Shown here: one piece after another, positions 63,304 through 64,000 of the stretch
Layout: each line of letters opens with the position of its first letter
Position numbering within the stretch: the stretch's first letter is position 1
NCBI GenBank assembly: GCA_041645555.1
Contig: JBAZPX010000003.1
Location: 1-64,000, forward strand
Direction of reading: 5' to 3'
Length of the DNA stretch: 64,000 bases
Source of the DNA: JAQTRU01 sp041645555
Lineage (GTDB): Bacteria; Patescibacteriota; Patescibacteriia; Patescibacteriales; JAQTRU01
Made by a program: the position numbers and the translations under genes
Notes under the pieces: model-generated
Database searches by the model: none
Told to the model about the DNA's origin: nothing
Seen by the model: the letters and a program-made list of their open reading frames with translations, nothing else

Positions 63304-64000
63304 ATGAATATCCTAAAGGAAGTCCTACGAAATGAAGTGCGGCCGGCATTGGGCTGTACGGAGCCAATCGCTGTCGCTTATGCCTGTAGTTTGGCAATGG
63401 CGGCGATTAAGAATAAACATCCGCAAGACAGCCATGAAATTTTGGAAATCACAGTCATCGTCGACCCGGGAGTATTAAAAAACGGTCTTGGCGTCTGTAT
63501 TCCCAATACTAATGGCCAGAAGGGAAATTGTATTGCCGCTGCTTTGGGCGCAATTTGCGGCGATTCGGCATTGCAGTTACGAGTCTTGGAGAAGGTGGCG
63601 CCGGATGATCTGGTTAAAGCTGAAAAGATGGTGAGAGAAGGCAAAGCGCATGTGTTATGCGAGGCCCATGATTCTCTTTACATCAAAGCGACCGTGAAAA
63701 CTTCGACGGGAAACGCTTCAGCGATCATTAGGGATTCCCATACCAATGTCGTCGCTATCTTGGTTGACGGGGTTGTTATCGATGGTTCGGTGGAAGAAGA
63801 TTGCGCCACCGTTGTTAATAAGGTTGCCCCTTACCGCCAAAATATGTCGACTATGCGTATTGCCGACTTAATTGATTGCGCTCAAGGCTTGGACGAGGAT
63901 GATTATCAGTATCTCCTCCGGGGTGTAGAGATGAACCTCGTTCTTTCTCGGGCAGGTTTACAATTGGGGAAATTCGGCAGCCAGTTGGCGGCTATGGCCG
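63304..64000 (+). CDS. L-cysteine desulfidase / serine dehydratase alpha-like protein (3' partial)
   Basis: The frame is open to the window end (~232 residues seen). The start has RPALGCTEPIAVAYACSLA, the conserved GCTEP.A Cys of the CyuA/YhaM (UPF0597) and SDH-alpha family, which binds a 4Fe-4S cluster. NGLGVCIPNT is a further family motif. These enzymes split cysteine to sulfide, ammonia and pyruvate. SD AAGGGGG lies 8 nt before the ATG. The C-terminal Cys ligands lie outside the window, so this is a partial view. Confidence 0.85.
   Translation, partial: MNILKEVLRNEVRPALGCTEPIAVAYACSLAMAAIKNKHPQDSHEILEITVIVDPGVLKNGLGVCIPNTNGQKGNCIAAALGAICGDSALQLRVLEKVAPDDLVKAEKMVREGKAHVLCEAHDSLYIKATVKTSTGNASAIIRDSHTNVVAILVDGVVIDGSVEEDCATVVNKVAPYRQNMSTMRIADLIDCAQGLDEDDYQYLLRGVEMNLVLSRAGLQLGKFGSQLAAMA

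Noticed and set aside
1..64000. CRISPR arrays, rRNA genes and prophage blocks
   Set aside because: None seen: no regularly spaced identical repeats, no rRNA-like stretches, and no head/tail gene clusters.

Overview
The window looks like a chromosome segment from a Patescibacteria / Candidate Phyla Radiation bacterium, probably of the Parcubacteria type. The basis is inference from gene content and style. It has compact, fairly AT-rich housekeeping genes with weak Shine-Dalgarno (SD) sequences, many one-off small membrane proteins, a translin-family protein, VanW, LCP and DUF3006 proteins, a type IV pilus ATPase and DprA. Reading frames are intact under the standard code, so TGA is not recoded. 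No species call is possible from sequence alone.

Layout. 1-1.9 kb: two tandem surface-protein paralogues with a shared N-terminus. 2-5.4 kb: uvrA and a DUF559 endonuclease framed by inverted repeats. 5.4-6.5 kb: a 1-kb GC-rich stretch without a credible gene, with a minus-strand promoter and terminator. 6.5-14.8 kb: a minus-strand block (AMMECR1, inositol monophosphatase, GIY-YIG nuclease, phosphoesterase, permease, CapA, translin, pilus ATPase). 14.9-23.2 kb: well-signalled transcription units (pseudo-receiver, small RNA, purL, three tiny genes, a free LeuA-dimer-like domain, cimA, micro-ORFs). 23.3-29 kb: tyrS, argS and glyS with a NUDIX gene. 29-36.8 kb: ComEC-like hydrolase, DUF2958, VanW, Hsp20, HAD, two tRNAs and a GIY-YIG nuclease beside a tRNA fragment. 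36.8-47 kb: DHH protein, valS, pheST and small membrane genes. 47.2-50.8 kb: an AT-rich accessory island (HicBA-like pair, unknown protein, SEC-C protein, transposase remnant). 50.9-59.6 kb: topA, dprA, a candidate RNA, an exported beta-rich protein, pth, der and LCP. 59.7-64 kb: a candidate RNA, a tRNA inside a broken tRNA, an AAA/DUF4143 ATPase and a partial cysteine-desulfidase-like gene.

The strongest theme is small single-nuclease elements bounded by family-specific short inverted repeats. The clearest is a GIY-YIG element with CCCCGTTAGAAAT ends. Deleted copies of it sit at the 5' ends of capA-like, valS and LCP genes, where the element end supplies the start codon and an N-terminal KISN-type peptide. 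DUF559 and a second GIY-YIG family have their own repeats. Two tRNA loci carry insertions that leave a broken tRNA beside an intact one. A second theme is a set of candidate small RNAs with good promoters; one presents CCUCCUU in a hairpin loop and another presents two SD-like AAGGAG motifs in internal loops. Accessory genes with TTGACA-17-TGn-type promoters and strong SDs stand apart from the weakly signalled core genes.
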